From DATCJA01 sp963814955 (GTDB taxonomy: Bacteria > Acidobacteriota > Vicinamibacteria > Vicinamibacterales > UBA2999): 64,000 bases of DNA. The translations under genes and the position numbers were made by a program. Under the pieces are notes generated by a model that had not been told where the DNA came from, did no database searches, and was given only the letters and a program-made list of their open reading frames with translations. Location: the NCBI GenBank assembly GCA_963814955.1, contig CAWFEX010000013.1, positions 372,001 through 436,000 on the forward strand, written 5' to 3'. Numbering within the stretch: position 1 is the stretch's first letter; each line of letters starts with the position of its first letter. This document shows positions 37,130 to 45,595 of this stretch, in pieces.

Positions 37130-38094
37130 GTCGCGACGGTCTCGTTCCTGAATGCAGCCATCGCCTCATAAATCCCCCGGCGTGCACGGTTCATGTTGCC
37201 GAGGGGCCGGTGTTCCGGAAGACAGTGCCACGGATTGAACGCGGTCTGCTCGCACGTGGCAACCCGCACGGGATCGTCGAGCGACTGCGGCGGAATCCGT
37301 ATGCGTGCGACCGGAATATACGGCGACTCCTGGAGTTTCCATTCGACCGACGCGTCTTCGATCGGCATGCGTGCGGCATCGGTCTGGAACTGAATCATGA
37401 AGTCAAACGTCGCTTCTGACTCGGCGAGCCGCGCGCGCATCGCGTCCTTGAGATATGTATCCGTGAGCACGGGCGGCAACGAGCTCCTGCGCAACGACGT
37501 CGGCGCGACGGCGTACTTCACTGCGCGCCCCGGACCGAAGAGGTACGGAGTCGTGCTCCAGTAAGGGATGTCCAGATGGCACGTCGGATTGGCTCGCGCG
37601 GCCAGAGCGATGCGAAGCGCCTTCGGATGTGTCAGAAAGTACATCGACCGCCGAAACCCGCCGGCCTCGTTGGCCTGGAGCAGCTCGAGGAAGCCGCGGG
37701 TATCGCCGGCCATCATCACCGGGTGACTGTTCATGACAATGTCCTGAACGGTGACTCCCGGCGTCAGGTTCGGCCGGTCGACGCCGCTGACCCGCACGGT
37801 CATGCCGCGAAGGTCGCGCTCGCGATCGCTGGTTGAGGCTGCATTGGCGAAGCGTATCGATGCAGCGTAGGTGTGCGGCATCGCAAACAAGCCCACGCGG
37901 TACTCAGGGCGGAGGTTGTCCAGGATCGTGAACTCGGCGTCCACGCAGGCCGTTTCACGAGCCTGGTTGAACCGCCGCCGCGCGCCCGATCCGTATCTCT
38001 TTGCCGTTGCCGCTTTCAGGAAGGTAATGAATTCCGCTGTGACGGCCTCCTCATCTCGTGCGATGACTTCCTCTGCCAGACCTGGGGCTGCCAT
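37126..38094 (-). CDS. Catalase-like haem protein
   Basis: The ATG at 38094 lies 2 bp after the OYE gene's stop and gives 322 residues. Family landmarks: DAEFTILDNLRPEYRVGLFA, PHTYAASIRFANAASTSDRE, LRGMTVRVSGV, QDIVMNSHPVMM, GRAVKYAVAPTSLR and FNPWHCLPEHRPLGNMNRAR. These short catalase-related proteins include allene-oxide-synthase-type relatives that act on fatty-acid hydroperoxides. The usual distal histidine region reads NQARETACV here, so ordinary catalase activity is doubtful. Its place between an alpha-dioxygenase/OYE pair and TPR genes supports action on lipid hydroperoxides, by inference. Confidence 0.75.
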   Translation of the reverse strand: MAAPGLAEEVIARDEEAVTAEFITFLKAATAKRYGSGARRRFNQARETACVDAEFTILDNLRPEYRVGLFAMPHTYAASIRFANAASTSDRERDLRGMTVRVSGVDRPNLTPGVTVQDIVMNSHPVMMAGDTRGFLELLQANEAGGFRRSMYFLTHPKALRIALAARANPTCHLDIPYWSTTPYLFGPGRAVKYAVAPTSLRRSSLPPVLTDTYLKDAMRARLAESEATFDFMIQFQTDAARMPIEDASVEWKLQESPYIPVARIRIPPQSLDDPVRVATCEQTAFNPWHCLPEHRPLGNMNRARRGIYEAMAAFRNETVAT

Positions 38095-38096
38095 GG

Positions 38097-39437
38097 TTAG
38101 ACCCTCTCGTAATGCTCGACGAATGGTGGCGGATCGAACACCGACATGATTTGCGCGATCATTGCCTCGCGCGACGGGAAGCGCTTCTCCTCGTAGCATC
38201 CGAGCGGGTTCTCGACGACGTTGACCAGACACCGGTTGCAGTAGGTACACGGCTTGTCGGGCTGGTCCTTGCCGCTTCGGAAGATCTCGACCAGGTCGTT
38301 GTTGGCAACCAGCGGACGCGCCGCGCTGACCGCGTCGCAGTCGCCGCGTTCGATCGCCTTGCTGATGACCGAGGCTGTCTGGAATCCTCCGGTGCAGATC
38401 ACCGGTACGTTGACGGCCGCCTTGATCGCGCGAGCGTCCGGCAGGTTCTTGCCTTCAATCTGGTCCGGCGGGCCGGCGGCGTCGTTCCACCGGTTGCGCG
38501 CGAGCGGTCCGGCGCCTTTGAAGAGCAGAAAATTGGCGAACGTGCGCTCACCGCTCGACACCATCGTGTCGTAGCTCTTGACCAGATCCTCGACGGGCAG
38601 GTCGACGCCCGCGGGATTTCTCGGATGCGGGAAGAAGCTTCCCGTGGATACGTGAATCGCGTCGACGCCGGCCTCGACCAGCCATTTGCACACCTGCACC
38701 GACTCTTCCAGCGTATTCCCGGATGGTCCGAATCCCAGGAACGCAATCGCGTCGTCGAATTCCTGCGCGCTGATTTTCATCTGGAGGTGAAAGTCGTTGC
38801 CGACCCGCGCTCGAATAGCCCGCACCACCTCGAGAACGAAACGCGCCCGGTTCTCGAGGGGGCCGCCGTATTCGTCCTTGCGGTCGTTGATCGCCGAGCT
38901 CAGGAACTGGGTGATGAGGTAACCGTTCGCGCCGTGCAGCTCGACGCCGTCGAGTCCGGCCTCTCGCGCGCGGCGAGCCCCTTCTGCAAAGGCCGCGACG
39001 GTTTCGGCAATCTGGGGCTTGGTCATGGCCTCGCAGCGGAACCCGTGAATCGGGTCGCTCTGCGACGTGGACGACAGGCCGGTTGGATATTCGATGCCGT
39101 TGATGTCCCGCTGACGCCCTCCGTGACTGAGCTGGAGGATGAACTTGCAATCGTACTCGTGAACCGCTTTGCCGACCGCTCGCCAGAACGGAATGTGCCG
39201 GTCGTGGTCGATCATCGCGTAGTTGGGCACGATGCGCCCGCGCAGGTGAACGGGAACGAAGGAGGACACGATCGCTCCCACGCCTCCCTTGGCGAACTTC
39301 GTCTCCCAGTTGATGCGGGCCTGGTTGCCCGACCCGTCGTAGTTGTCGAAGCGGCCCGAGATGTTCGACCTCAGGATCCGGTTCTTGATGGTGAGGTTGC
39401 GAAAGCGCAAAGGCTGAAAAATCACCTCGTGTGCCAT
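38097..39437 (-). CDS. OYE-family NADH:flavin oxidoreductase with Fe-S motif
   Basis: The ATG at 39437 is preceded by GAGGTGAG and lies 5 bp after the alpha-dioxygenase stop. 446 residues forming a TIM barrel that binds FMN: VIFQPLRFRNLTIKNRI, FILQLSHGGRQ, GVELHGANGYLITQFLS (substrate-binding His and Asn), QMKISAQEF, PVICTGGFQTASVI. At the C-terminus CTYCNRC and a later C (NPLGC) form a 4Fe-4S motif like 2,4-dienoyl-CoA reductase, but the usual NAD(P)-binding domain of that enzyme is missing. Expected to reduce an activated C=C bond, as 12-oxophytodienoate reductase does in plants. Substrate unknown. Confidence 0.85.
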   Translation of the reverse strand: MAHEVIFQPLRFRNLTIKNRILRSNISGRFDNYDGSGNQARINWETKFAKGGVGAIVSSFVPVHLRGRIVPNYAMIDHDRHIPFWRAVGKAVHEYDCKFILQLSHGGRQRDINGIEYPTGLSSTSQSDPIHGFRCEAMTKPQIAETVAAFAEGARRAREAGLDGVELHGANGYLITQFLSSAINDRKDEYGGPLENRARFVLEVVRAIRARVGNDFHLQMKISAQEFDDAIAFLGFGPSGNTLEESVQVCKWLVEAGVDAIHVSTGSFFPHPRNPAGVDLPVEDLVKSYDTMVSSGERTFANFLLFKGAGPLARNRWNDAAGPPDQIEGKNLPDARAIKAAVNVPVICTGGFQTASVISKAIERGDCDAVSAARPLVANNDLVEIFRSGKDQPDKPCTYCNRCLVNVVENPLGCYEEKRFPSREAMIAQIMSVFDPPPFVEHYERV

Positions 39438-39442
39438 GACGC

Positions 39443-41182
39443 TCACCTCGCCTTTCGCCACGGATGGAAGGCGCTCTCGATGCCCTTCATGAACGGCGCC
39501 ACGGCGGGGAAGTGGCGGCTGATCAGGTCGATCATCGACGTCTGCTCGATCCAGTCGATGCCCTGCCTGGTGTAAATCTCGGGGCGATAATCGCGCGACA
39601 GGAACCTGTCGCTCTTCAGGCGGCGCGATGCCATGAGGAGAAAGATACGGAAGGCAGTGTCGCTGAAGCCGAACCCTTTCGGCAGCGGCTCCGCCATCAG
39701 GCCGACGTGCGTATCCACCAGTTCCAGATCGTTGTTGTAGACACGCTTCAACTCTTCAGCCCACTTCGGATTGTCCGTCAGCTCCTCGAATGAGGTGACG
39801 GGCGCCTTGTGAAGCAACCGGCGGAAGCGGTTGTAGCGTGGGATGCCGCGTTCGCGGTCGCGAAGGACGTCGACCGTTCCGAGGTCGAACTGCTCACCGT
39901 TGTCCTTGACGAGCGTCTGCAGGTGCTTCGGGAAGTTGTGGAGCCGGATGGCGCCCGGGTACGAAATGCCGAAGGAGTACAGGAGATCCTCCGCCTTGAA
40001 CTGTTCGAGAATCTTGCGGCCGCGCTTTCCCGACATGTCGGGCAGCGTCACCTGCCCGATCTTCGACCCGTCCGCGTACGAAGAGATGGTGTAATCATCC
40101 GGCATCAGTTCGTGCATCCGGTAGACACACACGAACTCTTCGGTGAGGGTATACGGCGCCGTGTGATGATCGGTCGCTGAGCCGGGAATGCCGCCGAGGA
40201 CTTCGTTGTCGTTGAGGCCCGTGAAGACCTTCTGCAGATCGCCGAGAGCGCCGCGCCAGTTCGTTCGCAACGCCGCCTGGGTGATGGGGTTCGGCAGGAT
40301 CGCGGTGGACCACTCGACGGTGTGAATCTTGGCCAGCAGCGCCGCATTGACCAGCCGCGCCTGCTGAAACAGCCGCTCGTCGTCCCATAACGGGTTGTGA
40401 CGGCGCAGCATGTCGCAAATCGAGTTGTGCTCGAGCGCGAAGAGCCCATGCAGCAGGCTGAGGCCGACCCACGAGTTCTCGGTGAAACCGGTGATTTCGC
40501 GGCCGGTGACGGCATCGAAGCCAAGCCGGGCGCTCGGACCGACCAGAACCTTGCCGTCGCGGCCGATGCGCAGCCCCGCCTGCTCGGCTGTGGTGCAACC
40601 GTAAACCTGCGACCCGTCCCACCAGTGGGTGTTCTCGTTTACGTAGGCGGGCGGACGTGTCGAGTTCGGCACCTTCGGCGTATCCGCGGGGGTTACGGGC
40701 ACTCGCATGGGCCGTTCGTGCCATGTGTCGCCGTCGGCAATCGGGATGTCGTGCGTGTTGGTCCAGACGCCCTTCTTGTGGACGAACCAGTCATGCACCT
40801 GGAACTGAATCCACGCCGCGGCGAGGACGTTGACGATTTCCGCCGGCTGGAACGCCGTCCGGGTCAGCAGTTCGAGGCTGACAGTGCGCGGGTTGGGGTT
40901 CATCAGGTTCGCGACATCGGGAGTCGTCTCGCTGAGTGGCACGTTGCGTCCGAATCGGACACCAGCGCTGCCCATGCGCGGGCACCGCAGGTCGTTGTAC
41001 GTCCCATCGTTGGTCCGTGTCGGGTGCGCGTCCGCGGACGCCGCCGTGTCGCGCGTCTCGAGCGTCGGTTCCTCGGTGTCGTGCAGATTCTTCTGGCGCA
41101 GCTCGGTCCGCAATTCGATAAGCCGGGGCGCAGCTACGGAATACGGAAGTTCGAACCACTCCTTGTCGGAGACGATGGACAT
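39443..41182 (-). CDS. Fatty-acid alpha-dioxygenase-like haem peroxidase
   Basis: The ATG at 41182 follows AGGAGTGA and gives 579 residues. It matches plant alpha-dioxygenases over nearly its full length. Distal His130 and Asp131 (FQVHDWF), calcium ligands Thr185, Trp187, Asp189 and Ser191 (THWWDGS), His287 (LAKIHTVEW), catalytic Tyr354 and proximal haem ligand His357 (VYRMHELMPD) are all present with the expected spacing, and YNRFRRLL, VGLMAEPLPKGFGFSDTAF and MASRRLKSDRF follow. Known members add O2 to the alpha carbon of fatty acids. No signal peptide. First gene of the coupled five-gene operon. Product fate here is inferred, not shown. Confidence 0.9.
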   Translation of the reverse strand: MSIVSDKEWFELPYSVAAPRLIELRTELRQKNLHDTEEPTLETRDTAASADAHPTRTNDGTYNDLRCPRMGSAGVRFGRNVPLSETTPDVANLMNPNPRTVSLELLTRTAFQPAEIVNVLAAAWIQFQVHDWFVHKKGVWTNTHDIPIADGDTWHERPMRVPVTPADTPKVPNSTRPPAYVNENTHWWDGSQVYGCTTAEQAGLRIGRDGKVLVGPSARLGFDAVTGREITGFTENSWVGLSLLHGLFALEHNSICDMLRRHNPLWDDERLFQQARLVNAALLAKIHTVEWSTAILPNPITQAALRTNWRGALGDLQKVFTGLNDNEVLGGIPGSATDHHTAPYTLTEEFVCVYRMHELMPDDYTISSYADGSKIGQVTLPDMSGKRGRKILEQFKAEDLLYSFGISYPGAIRLHNFPKHLQTLVKDNGEQFDLGTVDVLRDRERGIPRYNRFRRLLHKAPVTSFEELTDNPKWAEELKRVYNNDLELVDTHVGLMAEPLPKGFGFSDTAFRIFLLMASRRLKSDRFLSRDYRPEIYTRQGIDWIEQTSMIDLISRHFPAVAPFMKGIESAFHPWRKAR

Positions 41183-41366
41183 GGGGTCACTCCTGCCCGG
41201 ACGGATGGGTCCGCCGTGCAACTGTCGGCGTGTTGAGAAATCACGGCTGCGGGGAGCAGTGCCGCGGTGCACACCCTATCGTTCAGAACCTCACGTGTCA
41301 ACGGCGCGTTGCACGGAACGGGTCAGTTTTTCGTAACGAAAAGTTCACTCCCTGGACCACAGCTGA

Positions 41367-42104
41367 TCAGTTCGCGGGACGGACGGTCGCACGATTCGCG
41401 CTGAGGATGGCGAGCCGTACCGCCATGAACGTAACAACGCCCCAGAAGAGCAGAGCGAACAGGAAGAGCAGACCCATGAGGAAGGGGCGATTCAGCACCG
41501 AGGTGGCGGTGGCGAGACGCGACATGGGCGCTTCGAGCGCCGCCACACGCTGCATCGGCTCACGCAGCTCGCCGAGATCCTGCATCGCAGGCTGCAGGGC
41601 TGCGACGGAGACGAGCTGGGGTCCGAGGCCGGACACCATTTCCAACGAACCCCGCAGGTCCGCAACGGCGTCGAGACTGGTGCGCATGTCGGCGACACGG
41701 GTCATCGGGGCACCCAGTGCCGCCGTGGCGTCGAGACTCTGGCCGATGCCGCCCAGGCGGGTCATCGGATCGCGGAGCTCGGCAAGCGCGCGCATGCTCG
41801 GGTCGAGCGCGGCAACGCGCCCCATCGGCTCCCCGAGCGCGGCAACCGAGCGGAGGCTCGGCTCGAGAGACGCCACAGCCTCCATCGGCGGCCGCAGCCG
41901 CTCGACACCTTGCAGGGCGGGGACCAGGCTTGCCGTTGTTGCCGTCGACTCTTTGACGATTTCGGTATTGCTGCTAATCACGGTTGAGCTTCGGTTGATC
42001 GCTTCGGTGCTCTGTCGCAGACCTGTCTGGAGATTCGTGATCATCGAGCATCCCACGCTCGTGACTGCCACCACGATCATTGTCGTCGCGCGTGTGATCG
42101 ACAT
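41367..42104 (-). CDS. Lipoprotein with thirteen 10-residue tandem repeats
   Basis: 245 residues. Residues 1-19 are a lipoprotein signal (VTSVGC, Cys19 as the lipid site). Residues 67-200 are about thirteen uninterrupted repeats of exactly ten residues, consensus x-P-[SM]-[ML]-x-R-V-A-[AE]-L, for example EPMGRVAALD and DPMTRLGGIG. Residues 205-232 are a strong membrane helix (LLFLFALLFWGVVTFMAV). The DNA repeat unit is 30 bp, at about 41505-41906. The regular spacing suggests a long solenoid or rod-like helix pair between outer-membrane lipid anchor and inner-membrane anchor. I do not recognise the family. It is upstream of the alpha-dioxygenase operon on the same strand. Confidence 0.75.
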   Translation of the reverse strand: MSITRATTMIVVAVTSVGCSMITNLQTGLRQSTEAINRSSTVISSNTEIVKESTATTASLVPALQGVERLRPPMEAVASLEPSLRSVAALGEPMGRVAALDPSMRALAELRDPMTRLGGIGQSLDATAALGAPMTRVADMRTSLDAVADLRGSLEMVSGLGPQLVSVAALQPAMQDLGELREPMQRVAALEAPMSRLATATSVLNRPFLMGLLFLFALLFWGVVTFMAVRLAILSANRATVRPAN

Positions 42105-42180
42105 AAGCGTCCTTTCGGTGCGCACATTTGCACGAAGAGTATTGTCGAACTCGGAGGTCGCTTGTTCATAGAAGGTCCGT

Positions 42181-43710
42181 GTGGTTCAATGGCGCCACCC
42201 TCCTGGCATTCCAATGGAGAAACGTCTTGGGCGCGTATTGCGGCCGATGGTCCCTGCCGCAATCGCAATCGCGATTGGTGTAGGTCTGTGGCTGATGCTG
42301 ACGCTGCGCACCGATCGCCCTGTCGTGTACGACGACATCCTCGAGCACTTCAAGTACGGATCGATCGGCAGCGAGCCCGGGGTGTCGCTGCTGCGTCCGG
42401 TGGGCGGTGCGTTACCGCCGTACGCCGTGTTCACCGCGCTTCCGTCAATCTGCCCTGACAAGCTTCCCGGCGGATATGCATCGCTCGGGTTCATCTTCGA
42501 ACCGGGACGCGATCTGCCAATCGGGGTAGCTCGTCGCAATCGCCAGGGTATCGACCACGTCGGCTTGAACTGCGCCGTCTGCCATACCGGCACCGTCCGC
42601 GACACGCCAACCTCGCCTGCCAGGATCGTGCTCGGGATGCCCGCGCATCAGCTCGACCTGCAGTCATTCGTCGAGTTCGTGCTCGAGTGCTCGCTGGACA
42701 ACCGCATGACCACCGAAGCCGTACGCGGGCGGCTGTCCAATGCCGGCGGCTCGTCGTTGTTTCAGCGGCTTCTGCTGCGGTTCGGGCTGGTGGATCGCCT
42801 CAAGCTGCAGACGCTCGAGCTTCGCAACCGTATCGGGCCCATTCTTGGCAGCGCCGTGCCACGGTGGGGCCGGGGCCGCGTCGATACGTTCAATCCGTAC
42901 AAGGCGGTGCAGTTCAACTGGCCGCTCGATCGTTTGCCACAGTCCGAGCTGATTGGCGCGTCGGATTTGCCATCACTGTGGAACCAGCAGCCGCGCGAAG
43001 GGCTGCAGCTGCACTGGGACGGGAACAACGACTCGGTCGATGAGCGCAACCTCAGCGCCGGCCTTGGCGCCGGCATTACGCCCGTCACCGTCGATCACGG
43101 CGGCATCAAGCGGGTTCGCGACTGGACGTGGACGTTGCAGCCGCCTCCGTATCCATACTCGATTGATCGAGCGCTGGCCGCACGCGGCGAAGCCACGTAC
43201 GCACAGGCGTGCCTCCAATGCCATGGCGACCATCGCTTCCGGGAAGGCGTCAGGGCCGGCGAGGGGCTGGGCAAGGTGGTGAATGCGAGCGATATCGGAA
43301 CCGACCGCCATCGTCTCGATTCGTACACGCCGGCGTTTGCGGCGAACCAGTACGGGCTGTTTCCGGATTCACCGTATCGCTTCCAACGCTTTCGGAAGAC
43401 CGCCGGTTATGCGAACCATCCGCTCGATGGAATCTGGGCACGCGCGCCATATCTCCATAACGGATCGATTCCGACGCTGCGCGACCTGCTCGAACCGCCG
43501 GAGGCGCGTCCCGCTGTGTTCTATCGAGGCTACGACGTATACGACCAGGTCCGTGTCGGGTTCGTCACGAACGTGCCGGAGGAACGCGGGCGGCGATTCT
43601 TCCGTTACGACACGTCGATACCCGGCAACAGCAATGCCGGTCATCTGTACGGGACGACGCTCCCTGAACCGGACAAGCAGGGGCTCGTCGAGTATCTGAA
43701 GACGTTTTGA
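42181..43710 (+). CDS. RoxA-like dihaem c-type cytochrome, first of a pair
   Basis: The GTG at 42181 follows AGAAGG; ATG 42214 is an alternative. An N-terminal membrane anchor (AIAIAIGVGLWLML) exports the protein. Haem motifs are CAVCH (131-135) and CLQCH (344-348), with the family signature IGTDRHRLDSYT and LDGIWARAPYLHNGSIPTL near the end. This matches the RoxA/dihaem cytochrome c peroxidase-like group, which includes rubber oxygenases and, as I recall, the Pseudomonas fatty-acid 10S-dioxygenase and diol synthase pair. So an oxygenase acting on unsaturated lipid is plausible. First gene of a coupled three-gene operon. Confidence 0.82.
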   Translation: MVQWRHPPGIPMEKRLGRVLRPMVPAAIAIAIGVGLWLMLTLRTDRPVVYDDILEHFKYGSIGSEPGVSLLRPVGGALPPYAVFTALPSICPDKLPGGYASLGFIFEPGRDLPIGVARRNRQGIDHVGLNCAVCHTGTVRDTPTSPARIVLGMPAHQLDLQSFVEFVLECSLDNRMTTEAVRGRLSNAGGSSLFQRLLLRFGLVDRLKLQTLELRNRIGPILGSAVPRWGRGRVDTFNPYKAVQFNWPLDRLPQSELIGASDLPSLWNQQPREGLQLHWDGNNDSVDERNLSAGLGAGITPVTVDHGGIKRVRDWTWTLQPPPYPYSIDRALAARGEATYAQACLQCHGDHRFREGVRAGEGLGKVVNASDIGTDRHRLDSYTPAFAANQYGLFPDSPYRFQRFRKTAGYANHPLDGIWARAPYLHNGSIPTLRDLLEPPEARPAVFYRGYDVYDQVRVGFVTNVPEERGRRFFRYDTSIPGNSNAGHLYGTTLPEPDKQGLVEYLKTF

Positions 43711-43721
43711 ACAGGTCACCC

Positions 43722-44132
43722 ATGGCGAATAACACCACTCCGGGCCGCTGGTTCCGCCGCGTCGTGTGGATTGGTATTTTTGCGAACCTTGCGCTGGCGC
43801 TGCCGACGATAGCCGCTCCCGCACAGCTGATTGCGATGGCAGGCCTTCCCACCGCGACGCCCGACCTCTGGCCTCGATTCGCGGCGCTTCTCCTAATCCT
43901 GCTGAGCGTGTTCTACATCCCGGCCGGGCGCGACATCGATCGCTATCGCATCGTCGCGTGGTTCAGCGTTGTGTCTCGTCTCGCGGGAGTTGTCTTCTTC
44001 CTGTTCGAGCCGTCGTACCGCTTGTTCATGTATTTCGATTTTGTCTTCCTCGTTCCGGAGGCGACGCTGCTGATCCTGGCGATCAGAAGTGCGGCGCCCG
44101 CGTCAAAAGCAATCGGCATGAGCGCGGCATGA
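43722..44132 (+). CDS. Small four-helix membrane protein between two cytochromes
   Basis: 136 residues, start ATG 43722. Four hydrophobic segments: VVWIGIFANLALALPTIAA, FAALLLILLSVFYI, VVSRLAGVVFFLFE and FVFLVPEATLLILAI. Not assigned to a named family; resembles DoxX-like or small quinone-linked membrane proteins. Its stop overlaps the next gene start as ATGA, so it is translationally tied to the second dihaem cytochrome and may anchor or reduce the pair. Confidence 0.7.
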   Translation: MANNTTPGRWFRRVVWIGIFANLALALPTIAAPAQLIAMAGLPTATPDLWPRFAALLLILLSVFYIPAGRDIDRYRIVAWFSVVSRLAGVVFFLFEPSYRLFMYFDFVFLVPEATLLILAIRSAAPASKAIGMSAA

Positions 44133-45595
44133 AGCGACTTGCCCCGCGCTGGCGCGCCATTCTGTTTTCAGCCCTCGTGGTGTTCGGAGTGGCCGGCGCC
44201 ATGTTCGCGTACGACAACTTCTTCCGCGAAGAGCCCGAGCCGTATTTCGAGTCGGACGAAGATCACTTTCTCTTCGGGTCGATCGGCACGGAACGAACCG
44301 ACGGCGTGCCGTACTGGGTATGGCTCGTGCTCCCTCGCATTTTTCCGGATCTGCTGCCGGGGGCGGGGGGTTACGCATCGGTTGGCCTTCTGGCAAAGGA
44401 TGGCCACGAGATGCCGGTCGGACTGTCGAAAGTGACGGTCGGCTTCCCGCGCGTCGGGATCAATTGTGCGGTGTGTCATACGGCGAGTCTGCGCCTGCGA
44501 CCCGAAGATCCGCCGATGATTGTGGCAGCGGCGCCGTCACATCAAACGGCACCGCAGGGATATCTGCGGTTCCTGATGAATGCCGCTGCCGATCCGCGTT
44601 TCACGCCCGACCGAATCCTTGAAGAGATCGGCCGGAACTACCGGCTGTCGATGCTGGATCGGTTTCTGTACCGCTTCGCGATCATTCCTGGAACGCGTCG
44701 TGCGCTGCTCAGTCTGCGCGAGAGGAATTCCTGGATGAACGATCGCCCCGAATGGGGCCGCGGCCGCATCGATCCCTTCAACCCGGTCAAGTTCACGACG
44801 CTTCGACAGCCGATCGACAAGACGATCGGTAATTCCGACATGGTGCCGCTGTGGAACTTCCGGTCTCACAGCGGCTACTCGTATCACTGGGATGGACTCA
44901 ACACCGACCTGCGCGAGGTGGTCCTGTCGTCGGCCGTTGGTGACGGTGCCAACATGACCTGGGTGGACCGCGACTACGCACGATGGGAGAACACCGACAA
45001 ACGCCAGATGTCGAGTCTCCGCCGGATCATGAACTACATCAGCGAGCTGCCGCCGCCGAAGTTTCCCTTCCAGATCGACCAGAGCCTGGCCGGGCAGGGC
45101 GCGGACGTGTTCCGCAGCGAATGCGCGATGTGTCACGCGCCGGGCGGCGCGCGTTTCGGTCAGGTCGTGCCGGTTGCGGAAGTCGGCACCGACCGTCATC
45201 GGCTGGACATGTGGACCAAAGGATCCGTCACGGCTTACAACGCGTATGCCGAGGGACGCGTCTGGGATTTTTCGTCGTTCAGAACGACAGAGGGCTATGT
45301 CGCAGTGTCGCTCGACGGCTTGTGGCTGCGTGGACCGTATCTGCACAATGGCTCCGTGCCGTCGCTCGCGGATCTCTTCGAACCGCCCGATGCGAGGCCG
45401 AAGCAATTCTGGCGCGGCTATGACGTGCTCGATCCATCCAGGGTGGGATTTGTCTCGGACGGCAGTGAGGCAAGCCGTGTCGGGACGTTCTACGACACGT
45501 CACTGCCTGGCAACAGCAACGCCGGACACACCTACGGCACGACGCTGCCGGCCGCAAGCAAGCGCGCGCTTGTCGAGTATTTGAAGACGATGTAA
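44129..45595 (+). CDS. RoxA-like dihaem c-type cytochrome, second of a pair
   Basis: The ATG at 44129 overlaps the upstream stop (ATGA). 488 residues with membrane anchor (ILFSALVVFGVAGAMFAY), haem motifs CAVCH (113-117) and CAMCH (332-336), VGTDRHRLDMWT and SLDGLWLRGPYLHNGSVPSL. Clearly paralogous to the first gene: the end SLPGNSNAGHTYGTTLP is nearly identical in both. A two-step enzyme pair, oxygenation then isomerisation, is known for such tandem genes in Pseudomonas, and is the analogy drawn here. The 3' end overlaps the convergent patatin reading frame by 96 bp. Confidence 0.82.
   Translation: MKRLAPRWRAILFSALVVFGVAGAMFAYDNFFREEPEPYFESDEDHFLFGSIGTERTDGVPYWVWLVLPRIFPDLLPGAGGYASVGLLAKDGHEMPVGLSKVTVGFPRVGINCAVCHTASLRLRPEDPPMIVAAAPSHQTAPQGYLRFLMNAAADPRFTPDRILEEIGRNYRLSMLDRFLYRFAIIPGTRRALLSLRERNSWMNDRPEWGRGRIDPFNPVKFTTLRQPIDKTIGNSDMVPLWNFRSHSGYSYHWDGLNTDLREVVLSSAVGDGANMTWVDRDYARWENTDKRQMSSLRRIMNYISELPPPKFPFQIDQSLAGQGADVFRSECAMCHAPGGARFGQVVPVAEVGTDRHRLDMWTKGSVTAYNAYAEGRVWDFSSFRTTEGYVAVSLDGLWLRGPYLHNGSVPSLADLFEPPDARPKQFWRGYDVLDPSRVGFVSDGSEASRVGTFYDTSLPGNSNAGHTYGTTLPAASKRALVEYLKTM

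Noticed and set aside
38112..39575. Plus-strand 487-codon frame over the OYE gene
   Set aside because: Antisense shadow; the OYE gene on the other strand has all family motifs.
40397..41236. Plus-strand 279-codon frame over the alpha-dioxygenase
   Set aside because: Antisense shadow of a gene with strong catalytic motifs.
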